Shown: positions 1 through 8,685 of the stretch, piece by piece
How the letters are laid out: each line of letters opens with the position of its first letter
Numbering within the stretch: position 1 is the stretch's first letter
Assembly: GCA_964455935.1 (NCBI GenBank)
Contig: CAYVZU010000022.1
Span: 1 to 38,568 of the forward strand
Reading direction: 5' to 3'
From: CAYVZU01 sp964455935
Lineage (GTDB): Bacteria > Fibrobacterota > CAYVZU01
Length of the DNA: 38,568 nt
Notes under the pieces: model-generated
The model's database searches: none
Told to the model about the DNA's origin: nothing
The model's input: the letters and a program-made list of their open reading frames with translations, nothing else
Made by a program: the position numbers and the translations under genes

Positions 1-1304
1 GGAGAATCTCTCCGTATTGGCATTGTCGCGGGATTGGCGATACTCACGTTCGTGAGATTCCGGTTCTTCCGCTCGGAATAGGTGAGCGCTTCCTGCCTTT
101 TCGAGGTATAAAGCCGGTAATTCTGGGCTTGCAGGTCCGCTTTCATTCTCAAATCGGAAACATCCTGCCATTTTCGGTTTGCGTCCAGCGTCTTTGTCTG
201 AAGGTCATCGATTTCCTTGCGGGAGGCCGCCAGCCGTCCCTCCAGGCTCATCAATTCCATCCGTTCATTATCGATCGCTTTCCGGATCTCATTCCTTTTC
301 TGTTCCTTGAATAGATACAGATCATGCAGGATGTCCTGATATTCGCGGCTGTTCTCGGTATACATCTTTAAGATCTCATTCTTCCGGAGGAGCAACGGCA
401 CCAGAGCTTTGTTTAGGTCGGCGATGACGGGAAACGTCTGCATTTCCCGGGTCAGCGCCACATCGTCTCCGCCTAGCTCAAGGGCCGCACCTAGGAGTCG
501 AATGCGGTTTTTTGTTTCTTCCATTTCAAGGGAGAGCATGTTCTTCTGCTGTTCCATGCTGGCCAGGATCTGCGCGTTTTTCTGATTGAGGAGATCCAGA
601 TCGACGACGCCGATCTGCTTCTGCGTGCTATGCAGCTTCCGCTCGGTGGTGCCCAACTCCTTCCCATACAGCTTGGCCTGGTCATCGTAAAAGTTGAATC
701 CCGCGGATTGCGAATAGACCTGCTGGTGGTGTTTGATATAGATCTGCAAGTAGCGGTCCAGCGCTTTTTGCGCAATGGCCGGCTCTTCCGCTTTCAACGA
801 AATATTAATCACGGATGAAAGCGGAACAGGCTCGACTTTTAAGGCATCGCCGTAGGCTTTCACGAAACCTTCGAATTCCGACAGGGGTTCGACCAACCGC
901 AAAAAAAGGAATGCCCCCTTAATTCCCTTTTTGATCGAATCGAGGATCAGCTTATGCCAGCCCTTATCCTTCTTTGAAAGGGATATTTTTTGACCCTGGT
1001 CGAAGAAACTTTGAACCGTCTGGGCGATCACTTCGCGAGAGGTGAGAATCTCCAGCTCGGTATTGATGTCTTCCTGGGTGGCGGGGAGCAGCCGATTCTC
1101 GGAAACGCCCGCGGTTACGGCAACCCCTTCGTCGGTCTTTGGGAGAACGATGATCTTCGCGACGCTTTCGTATTTGGGAGTGGCCAGATAGGCGTGGAGC
1201 ACGGCCAGTATGACAATGGCGGAAAAAACAGCGCAGGCCTGCGGCTTCCAGCTAAACCAGATCCGGGCAAAATCCCGCACAGTGGAGAGATTCTTATGTA
1301 TCAT
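1..1304 (-). CDS. Wzz/GumC-type polysaccharide co-polymerase (PCP), 3' end cut by window edge
   Basis: This is an open frame of 434 codons on the minus strand that continues past the left edge. It starts at ATG 1304-1302, and an in-frame TAA lies upstream at 1328-1326. The N-terminus is a short cytoplasmic stretch, then a hydrophobic segment (about residues 21-40), then the Wzz-like region ending near TELEILTSREV. A long, probably coiled-coil, periplasmic region follows (about residues 190-400). The last visible residues, NVSIANPATMP, match the segment that precedes the second membrane span in GumC-like proteins, so that span and any fused tyrosine kinase lie outside the window. PCP proteins sit in the inner membrane, set chain length and contact the OPX channel. 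That fits the OPX gene at 11212-12234. No clear Shine-Dalgarno is seen. Confidence 0.85.
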   Translation of the reverse strand, partial: MIHKNLSTVRDFARIWFSWKPQACAVFSAIVILAVLHAYLATPKYESVAKIIVLPKTDEGVAVTAGVSENRLLPATQEDINTELEILTSREVIAQTVQSFFDQGQKISLSKKDKGWHKLILDSIKKGIKGAFLFLRLVEPLSEFEGFVKAYGDALKVEPVPLSSVINISLKAEEPAIAQKALDRYLQIYIKHHQQVYSQSAGFNFYDDQAKLYGKELGTTERKLHSTQKQIGVVDLDLLNQKNAQILASMEQQKNMLSLEMEETKNRIRLLGAALELGGDDVALTREMQTFPVIADLNKALVPLLLRKNEILKMYTENSREYQDILHDLYLFKEQKRNEIRKAIDNERMELMSLEGRLAASRKEIDDLQTKTLDANRKWQDVSDLRMKADLQAQNYRLYTSKRQEALTYSERKNRNLTNVSIANPATMPIRRDS

Positions 1305-1482
1305 AAGCCGTATAAGTATAATGTATTATTCGACGAAACACTATCCATTTTTATCGCTTTTATTTTTATATGGATTATGGGTCCCGATCGTAGGTATTGG
1401 AATTGTGTTGCGTTTGTTTTAAATTGATGTGGAGTTGGGGTGGAATGATTCAATTCTGGATTCCCATTTTAAATTCCATGCA
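1305..1482. other. AT-rich divergent spacer between PCP and GT4 genes
   Basis: This 178-base spacer is markedly more AT-rich than its surroundings. It separates the minus-strand PCP gene from the plus-strand glycosyltransferase. A TATAAT word occurs on the plus strand at 1316-1321 without a convincing -35 box. A perfect palindrome, CTTATG-TAT-CATAAG, lies at 1293-1307 over the PCP start codon and could be chance. Divergent promoters are expected here, but none can be fixed with confidence. Confidence 0.35.
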
Positions 1483-2805
1483 ATGACCACCAAAGCGGAC
1501 ATTCTTTTTCTTACCTACACCGCCGGATCCGTTGGGCCGGTCATCCGTTCATTCGAGCTCTGCCGGGCTCTGAATGGATTAGGGCTTTCCGTTGCGCTTA
1601 TCCACATCAATCCGAAATTCAGGGCACCGCAGGCGATCATAGAAATGATGAGGCAATCCGCCACAGAAACCTTCCATATCGAAATTCCGGAGAATTCGGC
1701 ACAACCATCAGCCGCCCGAGCAGCATCGGCACCGCGTCGTTCCCGACCCTCCCTGAGCCGAAAAATAAAGCTATGGATCAAGCCATTGCGATCGCTTTTG
1801 CTTCTGTCGCGGGAGGTGCATCTCATTCGAGAATGGTCCCCGGCCGTTGTCATGGTCCGTCCTGACGGGGCTTTGTCCTATTCGATTTCCTGCAAAATCG
1901 CCGGAATCCCCTACATTGAAGATCCGGATGGGCCAATCGAAGAGCTTGCTCTTCACAAACAGATATCGAGCGATTTTATAATCCGTTATAATACGTTCCG
2001 GAGAAAGTCGGCCCCCGCCATTCTGTCGATCTCCAGAGAATGCACCAACCTGCTGACCGCAAAGGGAATCCGGCCGGAACGGCTCTATGTTTGCCCCAAC
2101 TCCGCCAACACGGAGCTCTTTCATCCCGACGCCGAAAAAAGAAAAACAACGCGCCTAAAATTGCTGGGGCCGACACGGGAAGGCAACACGGTCGTCGGTT
2201 TTTCAGGTATGCAGGCATCCTGGCACGGCCTGCACGCTTTTGCGGAACGGATGTGCGCGTTTCTGGAATCAAATCCCCAGGTCTCGTTCCTGATTATCGG
2301 CAGAAATTCTCTGGCATCCTCTCCGGCCTATGAAAAAGTCCGCCCCTGGATTGATTCGCGCCGCATCATTATGACCGGGCAGGTCGCCTACGGCGAAATG
2401 CCGGAATATCTCGATGCCGTCGATGTGGTGATCATGCCGTATCCGGCATCGTCGCTCTTTTATTTTTCTCCCATGAAGATGTTCGAAGCCCTGGCCCTGG
2501 GAAAGGTGATCGTTGCGCCTGCCATGGGGCAAATGCAGCGTATCTTGTCTGGAATGAAATCCGCATTCCTTTATGACATTGCCGACGTCACAAATCGATC
2601 GATGCTCGGCCAGCTTGCCGCCGCAATCCAACACAACAGAACGGCGCATGATCCCTTCGTTGTACGAGACCGCTTTTTGCGGAATCACACCTGGACGAAG
2701 AGCGCGCAGATGGCTGTTAAAGCGGGGAATGATGTTCTTGAGCGAGCCGGCTCTCAAAGACGTCTTGCCCCGTCCCGAGAGCTGGACCGGCCGCCGATCT
2801 ATTGA
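1483..2805 (+). CDS. GT4-family glycosyltransferase
   Basis: The 440-residue product is a retaining glycosyltransferase of the GT-B fold. It begins MTTKADILFLTYTAG; the frame stays open upstream to a GTG at 1429, but those 18 extra codons look non-genic. The N-terminal half shows the hydrophobic acceptor-side start and a low-complexity linker. The C-terminal half has the GT4 donor-site pattern: GMQASWHGL, FLIIGRNS, GEMPEYLDAVDVVIMPY and SPMKMFEALALGKVIV, where the Glu of the E-A-L motif is the usual catalytic/donor residue. It probably adds one sugar of the EPS repeat unit at the cytoplasmic face. It is convergent with the Wzx gene, four bases away, and is one of the few locus genes on the plus strand. 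Donor and linkage cannot be read from sequence. Confidence 0.85.
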   Translation: MTTKADILFLTYTAGSVGPVIRSFELCRALNGLGLSVALIHINPKFRAPQAIIEMMRQSATETFHIEIPENSAQPSAARAASAPRRSRPSLSRKIKLWIKPLRSLLLLSREVHLIREWSPAVVMVRPDGALSYSISCKIAGIPYIEDPDGPIEELALHKQISSDFIIRYNTFRRKSAPAILSISRECTNLLTAKGIRPERLYVCPNSANTELFHPDAEKRKTTRLKLLGPTREGNTVVGFSGMQASWHGLHAFAERMCAFLESNPQVSFLIIGRNSLASSPAYEKVRPWIDSRRIIMTGQVAYGEMPEYLDAVDVVIMPYPASSLFYFSPMKMFEALALGKVIVAPAMGQMQRILSGMKSAFLYDIADVTNRSMLGQLAAAIQHNRTAHDPFVVRDRFLRNHTWTKSAQMAVKAGNDVLERAGSQRRLAPSRELDRPPIY

Positions 2806-2809
2806 TTTT

Positions 2810-4273
2810 TCAGCCTGCCGTCCGTCTGCGATTCCGCCCCAATCTGGAATTGACGACGGAATTCAGCTTCCGATAGATTTCGTTGGGCTTTAGAAATCCC
2901 AACTGAATGGTCGCGAACACATAGACGGGCAATCCAATTAAGCTGCTGGCGTTCCCATGCGGCAGCAGAAAAATAACCATAAGCACACACTGAACACCGA
3001 GCATGAAAGCCGTCCGCCGGAGAACACCGGGTTCGAACCGCGCACGCGGATCCTGATGCAAAAGCCAGGTAAAAGCCGCGAAGATCATGATCTCGGAAGC
3101 CACTGTCGTTGCAGAGGCACCTTGTATCCCAAACCGTGGGACGAAGATCCAGTTCATGCCCATGTTCATCAGCACGCCCAGCCCGGTAACCCACATCTGC
3201 GAAACCTGACGGTCAATTGCCCTCAATCCCAGCGATAATACCGTGTTTGTCAAAGCGAATCCAGCCCCGTAAATCAGAATTCGGAATGCCTCGGCACTTT
3301 TTGCGTATTCCTGTCCATAGATCAGGTGGATCAAAGGTCCGGATAGAAGGGAGAGAACGACGACCAACGGAAAGACAACGGTAAAGGAGGAAAGAAAAAA
3401 GCCGTGGACGATTCTCCGCATCTCTTCCGGGCCGTGCACCGAAAGCCTGGATACGGCGGGAAACAAGGCCACGTTGATCTGCCGTATCCCCATCAGCGGC
3501 AGGTCGAGAATGCGGTACGCCGCCAGATAGTAGCCGACCATGGCCGATCCAAAGCAGAGATCAACGAAATAGGAATCGATCCGGTGATTCAAATTTACAA
3601 AGACCATGAAAAGTCCAAAGGGGATCCCACCTTTTAGAAGCCCGGGTATCAGCCCCATCTGGGGCCTGAATTTAAAGTCCTTTAGAGTCGCAAACGAGAA
3701 GGCGGTCATTACGGAAAATTTCACAACCTCCCGAAGAAGAAACACATACGCATAGAGAAGTGCATTTCGTGTCAAATAAAGAATTGCGATCTCCACACCC
3801 GCCATCCCCAGATTCACAATCCCGTGCACCATGGATTGTTTCACCATTCTCTGATGTGCCTGAAAAAGCCCATTGAGGGTTCCGGTCATGGTCTCGAAGA
3901 GGAAGGAAAGGCCAATGGGAACGGCAAAGACGGCCATGCTCGCGCGCTGGTCCCAAATGACGAAGTAGCAGTAGAAGCCGGCCGCGAGAGCCATGCCCAT
4001 GATGGCATTGAAAACGAGCGTTGTGCTGATGTATTCCGAGGATTTTTCCGTATTGCGGCTTAGTTGCTGAACACAGTAGCGAGAAATGCCCAGGTCGTTG
4101 AAAAGGACTAGCATGCGTCCCATGGTTACAAGAAAGAGCACCTCACCGTAAACCGTGGGGCCGAAGATTTTGGCCGCCATGACCAGCACGACAAACCGCA
4201 GGCCCCGGCCCCAAGCAGAGGCTGACATGAATGCGACAGCGTTTTGCGAAACAGTATTCAGCGTTGATGACAT
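2810..4273 (-). CDS. Wzx-type lipid-linked oligosaccharide flippase (MOP superfamily)
   Basis: This is a 487-residue, highly hydrophobic protein with about a dozen to fourteen membrane segments. An N-terminal AAKIFGPTVYGEVLFLVTMG motif is typical of the polysaccharide-synthesis branch of the MOP exporters. I chose ATG 4273, giving MSSTLNTVSQNAVAF, because the longer frame (to 4327) overlaps the end of the acyltransferase gene; this start lies seven bases after that gene's stop. The family flips undecaprenyl-diphosphate-linked repeat units across the inner membrane. Its presence, together with WcaJ-, OPX- and PCP-type genes, points to a Wzx/Wzy-dependent pathway. Confidence 0.85.
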   Translation of the reverse strand: MSSTLNTVSQNAVAFMSASAWGRGLRFVVLVMAAKIFGPTVYGEVLFLVTMGRMLVLFNDLGISRYCVQQLSRNTEKSSEYISTTLVFNAIMGMALAAGFYCYFVIWDQRASMAVFAVPIGLSFLFETMTGTLNGLFQAHQRMVKQSMVHGIVNLGMAGVEIAILYLTRNALLYAYVFLLREVVKFSVMTAFSFATLKDFKFRPQMGLIPGLLKGGIPFGLFMVFVNLNHRIDSYFVDLCFGSAMVGYYLAAYRILDLPLMGIRQINVALFPAVSRLSVHGPEEMRRIVHGFFLSSFTVVFPLVVVLSLLSGPLIHLIYGQEYAKSAEAFRILIYGAGFALTNTVLSLGLRAIDRQVSQMWVTGLGVLMNMGMNWIFVPRFGIQGASATTVASEIMIFAAFTWLLHQDPRARFEPGVLRRTAFMLGVQCVLMVIFLLPHGNASSLIGLPVYVFATIQLGFLKPNEIYRKLNSVVNSRLGRNRRRTAG

Positions 4274-4280
4274 GCGTTGT

Positions 4281-5372
4281 TCATACAATATCCGTGTCGC
4301 CCATGGAAAACGACCAATTCTCCGCATTGGAGAGCGAATCAGTTGCCGTCCGGTTCGTTTTGGCTCCGTACAGCGAAAACGTCAGGCGAATGTGTTCTTT
4401 GGGCCGCGGCGCAAAACCGGTTTGCCGAAGAATCGGACGCAAGGGGTCGGCCGGCATGGCCCAGCAATCCACCACATCGCAATCGTTTGTGTAAAACCAC
4501 TGAAGCAAAGCGGCGATGCATGCGGCTTTGTCCTTCGGTGAAATCAGTGGCATTATTTGCAATTCGTAGATCCGGCCCCTTTTTTTTCCGCCGGTCATTA
4601 TAAGCCCTGCGATCCAGAAGCCCGCCATTTCGCCAGTCTTTTTCTCGATCAGCTTCCATTGGGCCACCTCACCGACCCATATCGCGTGATAGCGCCAATT
4701 CAAATACCGTTCATCCTTTGCAAGGACGACAGGGCGACATTGCGCAAGCTGTCGGGAAAACCGTTCAAACTCCGGCCCGAATTGATCCATCCTGGCAATA
4801 CTGAATCCGGACGAGAGCCGTGGGCAAAACCAGAGTGAACTCTTCTTGATCCGGTTGGCGATGACGGAAAGAAAGTCGGAAACAAATGCGGAACCGACCT
4901 TCTTTTCAAGCGCCTGGTTGTACTTCATGACTCGGACAAACCTGGGAACAACAGCCAGGTCCGTCTTTCCCCATAGGATGCGGGCGATGTCGGCGGTATT
5001 GGAGTTCGAGACGCCATACGACAATAAAATCCCTTGCCGGTCGATCTGTTCTTTCAGTTGCGCGACCAACTGAAGGTAAACGCTCAGATTCCTGCATTGT
5101 TCGGAAACAGCCACATCCACTTCCTGGGCAGCCCGAATCTTTTTTTCCCGCATGTAAACCTCAACGACCACCAACCCCATAAACGCGATGCATTGGCCGC
5201 TGGCTTTGGCCATGACCATTGGGCTTGGGCCCAAAGGATTCCGGAAATATTTGTGCAGAAGGTACAGCGGAGTAATCGATTTGCCCAGCACCTGCTGGAG
5301 CAAACCGGCGATGGCAGGCAAGTCGGTTTCACCCGGAATTCGGATAGAAATGGAACGCGGCTTATTGCTCAA
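4281..5372 (-). CDS. GNAT-like N-acyltransferase of the EPS locus
   Basis: The 363-residue protein resembles GNAT acyltransferases found in exopolysaccharide and exosortase loci. The N-terminal part begins with IRIPGETDLPAIAGLL and reaches a core beta-strand segment near CIAFMGLVVVEVYM (residues 61-74). A second region contains the recurring YLNWRY motif (223-228), then a strand-rich stretch and a C-terminal GF-type segment. The start overlaps the stop of the acyl carrier protein gene by four bases (ATGA), implying translational coupling. This suggests, but does not prove, that the acyl donor is an ACP thioester rather than acetyl-CoA. The acceptor is probably an amino sugar or lipid intermediate of the polysaccharide. 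Assignment to the GNAT fold is moderate; the acceptor is unknown. Confidence 0.65.
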   Translation of the reverse strand: MSNKPRSISIRIPGETDLPAIAGLLQQVLGKSITPLYLLHKYFRNPLGPSPMVMAKASGQCIAFMGLVVVEVYMREKKIRAAQEVDVAVSEQCRNLSVYLQLVAQLKEQIDRQGILLSYGVSNSNTADIARILWGKTDLAVVPRFVRVMKYNQALEKKVGSAFVSDFLSVIANRIKKSSLWFCPRLSSGFSIARMDQFGPEFERFSRQLAQCRPVVLAKDERYLNWRYHAIWVGEVAQWKLIEKKTGEMAGFWIAGLIMTGGKKRGRIYELQIMPLISPKDKAACIAALLQWFYTNDCDVVDCWAMPADPLRPILRQTGFAPRPKEHIRLTFSLYGAKTNRTATDSLSNAENWSFSMGDTDIV

Positions 5373-5641
5373 GATAAACCAGCGTTCTTTTGCAGGAAGG
5401 CAACGAGCTCATCAACCCGGATATCCGTTTTCACGGCCCCGCCCTGGGGAATCAGAAGCTCCTGAAAGTGAATGATTTTGTCTGGAAATGAGTTCTGGAT
5501 TTTTGCGGCCAGCTGCACCACCTGCAGCGAGGTCATTCCAAGATCCGCACCTAGATAATCTTCGGAACGGATCTCGTCGATGCCATCGCGTCCGCAGACC
5601 TCGGAAAGAAGCCCAAGAATACTGTTTCGAAGCTGATCCAT
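5369..5641 (-). CDS. Acyl carrier protein
   Basis: This is a 90-residue acidic protein with the four-helix ACP pattern. The 4'-phosphopantetheine attachment region reads LGADLGMTSLQVVQL, with the modified serine at residue 38. Thr replaces the common Asp before it (TSL instead of DSL). The start at ATG 5641 is supported by a good GGAG upstream on the minus strand; the frame is open further upstream, but that part overlaps the WecG-like gene. It is four-base coupled to the acyltransferase gene. It is distinct from housekeeping AcpP in both context and motif, so it is probably dedicated to the EPS locus. Its activator may be the PPTase at 12381-13079. Confidence 0.85.
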   Translation of the reverse strand: MDQLRNSILGLLSEVCGRDGIDEIRSEDYLGADLGMTSLQVVQLAAKIQNSFPDKIIHFQELLIPQGGAVKTDIRVDELVAFLQKNAGLS

Positions 5642-5654
5642 GCATAATTCTCCT

Positions 5655-6434
5655 TTATCGTGCGCTTGTAAAACGATCCCAAAGAACATTCGCAAGGAAA
5701 ACAACATTTCCCACAAGGTATCGGTTCGCCATTCTTCGGGGATTCTGGAAAAACCGGTACAACCATTCCAGGCCGGCGTCACCCATCCATTTCGGACAGC
5801 GCCGGGTCTGGCCGGAAAGGTATTCAAACGCGGCCCCGGCGGTCAGGTAGACTTTTACCTTCAGTCTTTTGTAGTTCTCCCAGATCCACTTTTCCTGGAG
5901 GGGCATGCCAAAACCCACGATCAGCACGTCCGGCCTGGTGCGGTTGATTTCATTCATGATTCTCTGTGCTTCATCTTCGTCCTGCAGAAAGAAGCCATGA
6001 TGGAAACCGCAAATCCGAAGGGCCGGGTTCTTTTGTTTGAACAGCTCCGCCGTCTTCTCCGCCGCGCCCGCAGGGCCGCCCAGCAGGTAAACGGAATGCT
6101 TTTTCTCGGCGAGGTAGGCGGCCAACGGCCAACCCCAATCGGCCCAAGTATTCCGCTTGGGGATGGATACGTCCAGCAGTTTCGCGCCCAGCACCACGCC
6201 CGCGCCATCGATCCGCACGGCGCCCGCGGAGGCGTACATCTGTTTGAGCCAGGAATGCTTTCGGGCCAGATTAAGCCCATGCGCATTTCCCGAAAGGACC
6301 CACGATGGACCGCCCTGTGCGATCAACCCGGTAATCCGTTGATGCAGCTGTGCCGGCGTTCCCGGGGTTACGCGAATTCCGGCAATGAGCATTTCGGAAA
6401 GCGCGCGGGAGGAGTTGACCGGTTCTTGATCCAT
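5655..6434 (-). CDS. WecG/TagA/CpsF family (GT26) glycosyltransferase
   Basis: The 259-residue protein shows the family pattern throughout. It has VLSGNAHGLNLARKH near the N-terminus, then IDGAGVVLGAKLLD with the conserved Asp-Gly, and LLGGPAGAAEKTAELF. It also has PDVLIVGFGMPLQEKW with the G-x-P-x-Q-E-x-W signature, and AGAAFEYLSG. Family members transfer N-acetylmannosamine-type or related sugars to a polyprenyl-linked acceptor on the cytoplasmic side of the membrane. ATG 6434 is preceded by AGGAG and begins four bases after the stop of the previous gene, so the longer frame to 6746 was discarded. It is part of the tight minus-strand EPS operon. Confidence 0.88.
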   Translation of the reverse strand: MDQEPVNSSRALSEMLIAGIRVTPGTPAQLHQRITGLIAQGGPSWVLSGNAHGLNLARKHSWLKQMYASAGAVRIDGAGVVLGAKLLDVSIPKRNTWADWGWPLAAYLAEKKHSVYLLGGPAGAAEKTAELFKQKNPALRICGFHHGFFLQDEDEAQRIMNEINRTRPDVLIVGFGMPLQEKWIWENYKRLKVKVYLTAGAAFEYLSGQTRRCPKWMGDAGLEWLYRFFQNPRRMANRYLVGNVVFLANVLWDRFTSAR

Positions 6435-6438
6435 GGGA

Positions 6439-7740
6439 TCAATTCTCCTGCAGGCCGGGAACCGGAAGAACGTATTGCATCCGGGAACCGGTATGAGCGG
6501 AATCGAATGAAATAAGCCTGTCATCCGGACTGAATCGCGGATGCAGATCGCACCGGTTATCCTCATAGTAGCGCCAGGGGGAGAAGAAACTTCCGGCCGG
6601 AATTTTGCTGGCCCGGCGAATGTCGTAAATAAAAAGATGCTGGTGCCGGACCTTGTCCGGATACGTGTCGGACAAAACAAAATTCCTATCGCGCGTAAAC
6701 GAACAATGCCCGTCTCCTCCCGCGTCCACGACCCCTTCCCCGACAATCGAAAATCTCCGCTCGTTCACGTCGATCAGGTAATAATGATCATCCCATTCGT
6801 CTGTTCGCATCCATGCAAGCAGATTGGCGTCATCCCGCCAATGGTAATGCGAAATTTTGCGGCTGCAATGGAGAAGCCGGAAGGAACCATCTGTGGCCGA
6901 TGCACAGTAAAGCCGTGAATAGCCTACCCCGTTGAGGGAATAGCGATATAGAAAAGCGAATCGAGAACCCGAAGGATTGAAAATGCAATGATTCACATGT
7001 TCAAGCTCCGGCGCCAGGCCATTGAAGCCGCAGTCTTTCCGCAATTGCGCAAGATTGATCAGCAGTTCGCCGTGTCCCTCCGAAAGATCCACCTTCCATA
7101 TGCCCTCCGCCGACGGATCCATTTCACCCGCGAAATTGTCCGCCTTGATCGAGTACCCGTAAATCGGCCTGGCTTTATAAAGCCTGAGATAATTGAGAGA
7201 CAAGGCAGCGTTCCCGTTTGGGTGAATCGCCTGTATGGGCCAGGGCACAAAATGCACAGCATGGCTTTGGGTATCGCAGATAACCGCGCCAAGCACATTG
7301 TTGCGTAGTGAATTGAATGCGATGCGCCGGTCCGACTTTCCTACCCATTGCAGCATGGCTCCTTGCTGCCAATTCCAGCAATCCGTTGTGCCAACAATCC
7401 GTCGTTCTTTCTTGTCGCGGTCCAGCAGCACTACATCACATCGATTCCTGCTGACCTCATGGGTTAGAACGCAATTTCCCGCATGATTCCAGGGTGACTT
7501 GTCATAATACCCGAAAAAGGAATGGCCGTTCGGAGAGGGCGCGCCAGCCCAGTCGTAAATCGTTAAAAGCCGGACCGGAAACTCCAGGCGAACCGTCTCC
7601 CGCAGCTTTGGGCGGGTCGCATAGACGAAGCGCTGATACAGGTATTTGAAGGACTTCCTTAAGCCGGGGACCTTCTCGAGCATGCGCGCGCCCGTTCGCT
7701 CAAAAGCGTTGAATCTTCCTGATGAAGATAACCGGCCCAT
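6439..7740 (-). CDS. EPS-locus protein with propeller-like repeats, unknown function
   Basis: The 433-residue product is soluble-looking. Its N-terminal basic/aromatic region leads into a block beginning near GHSFFGYYDKSPWN. Repeated motifs follow that resemble propeller blades: FNPSGSRFAFLYRYS, HYHWRDDANLLAWM and PRFSPDDRLISFDS. These have the turn-Asp/Ser-Pro-Asp/Gly-x-Arg pattern of TolB/PD40-like repeats. No signal peptide is visible, so it probably acts in the cytoplasm. Related proteins occur in polysaccharide clusters, but I know of no demonstrated reaction. ATG 7740 was chosen because GGGAG lies four bases upstream and it sits seven bases from the GT2 stop. Confidence 0.6.
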   Translation of the reverse strand: MGRLSSSGRFNAFERTGARMLEKVPGLRKSFKYLYQRFVYATRPKLRETVRLEFPVRLLTIYDWAGAPSPNGHSFFGYYDKSPWNHAGNCVLTHEVSRNRCDVVLLDRDKKERRIVGTTDCWNWQQGAMLQWVGKSDRRIAFNSLRNNVLGAVICDTQSHAVHFVPWPIQAIHPNGNAALSLNYLRLYKARPIYGYSIKADNFAGEMDPSAEGIWKVDLSEGHGELLINLAQLRKDCGFNGLAPELEHVNHCIFNPSGSRFAFLYRYSLNGVGYSRLYCASATDGSFRLLHCSRKISHYHWRDDANLLAWMRTDEWDDHYYLIDVNERRFSIVGEGVVDAGGDGHCSFTRDRNFVLSDTYPDKVRHQHLFIYDIRRASKIPAGSFFSPWRYYEDNRCDLHPRFSPDDRLISFDSAHTGSRMQYVLPVPGLQEN

Positions 7741-7747
7741 TGACTCC

Positions 7748-8650
7748 CTATTCCCTGGAAGCCGCGAAGATCCGAAATTGAAGCGCACCCAGTTTGTTGA
7801 GACAAATGCCCAAGACAACAAGCGGGAAAAATAGCATTCTATCCGGAAAGTCCAAAGCGCGCATTCGGTTGTGCATGGCGGCGATATATTCCTTTCCGGA
7901 AATCTTTCGCGAGGCCGCCGGATTGAAGGCCGGATTGGATTTCCGGCTTATCTGGGCCCGCGCTGCCCCACTTCGCCACCGGGCGCGAAGGAATGCGAAT
8001 AAGGTTCTGGGCCACTTATGGTCGACAATGCTGTTGGCCACAAACGCGATTTTCTCTCCACGCTCCAAAAGGGTCTGGCCAAAGAAGCGGTCACCCCCTT
8101 TCAAAAAGGACTCGTCAAAGTGGATTCCAAGGGTTCGAATTTTGTCCATGCGGACAGCCAAATTGCAGGTATCAACGAGAGCGGACGAAGTCACAAATCC
8201 ATTGCGATGCGAACGGAGATGAGCGATGTCGCGCGAACAAAACTGAAACAGAGCGGCAAAAAGATCGCCGGGATAGTAATTATCCTTCACACCCTGAAAC
8301 GCGGCGGCATCGGGCATTCGCGCAAGCGATGCATCCAATTTCGAAATCCAATCTCCATGGGGGATGGCATCGTCGTCCGTAAAGACAAGGGCATCTGTGC
8401 GGCAAAGGCAAAGTGCTGCATTGCGGCCGCAATTGACCCCGATCTTATCGTGCTTCTCCACGCGGACAGGCAGTCTTGTTTTGAACGCTTCGGCTATTTC
8501 CTGGGTTCGGTCGCTGGATGCGTTGTTGATGATCAGGACTTCGTTGGGCCTCCGCTCGAGCGCGCAAAGGCTTTCGAGCGTTTCGGCCAGAAGAGCGGCC
8601 CGGTTTCGCGTAACAATGGCTACCGTTATGGTTAACGCAGGATAGATCAT
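7748..8650 (-). CDS. GT2-family glycosyltransferase
   Basis: The 300-residue protein has the GT-A fold of family 2. The start ITVAIVTRNRAALLAETLESL binds the nucleotide, NNASSDRT follows, and the metal-binding DxD-type motif is VFTDDDAIP. It then has FLKGGDRFFGQTLLERG, in which Gly-Gly-Asp corresponds to the ED/acceptor region. The C-terminus ends in a hydrophobic segment (FFPLVVLGICLNKLG) that may hold it at the membrane. An AGGAG lies upstream of ATG 8650. It probably adds a sugar to the lipid-linked EPS repeat unit. Confidence 0.87.
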   Translation of the reverse strand: MIYPALTITVAIVTRNRAALLAETLESLCALERRPNEVLIINNASSDRTQEIAEAFKTRLPVRVEKHDKIGVNCGRNAALCLCRTDALVFTDDDAIPHGDWISKLDASLARMPDAAAFQGVKDNYYPGDLFAALFQFCSRDIAHLRSHRNGFVTSSALVDTCNLAVRMDKIRTLGIHFDESFLKGGDRFFGQTLLERGEKIAFVANSIVDHKWPRTLFAFLRARWRSGAARAQISRKSNPAFNPAASRKISGKEYIAAMHNRMRALDFPDRMLFFPLVVLGICLNKLGALQFRIFAASRE

Positions 8651-8685
8651 TCAACAACTCCTGCACAGGTGATCGATTGCCTCGG

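Noticed and set aside
990..1427. Plus-strand open frame over the PCP gene
   Set aside because: It is antisense to the PCP reading frame, has no recognisable motif and ends in AT-rich spacer.
4281..5641. Exosortase/PEP-CTERM system
   Set aside because: The ACP and GNAT resemble parts of such loci, but no exosortase or PEP-CTERM protein is visible in the window.
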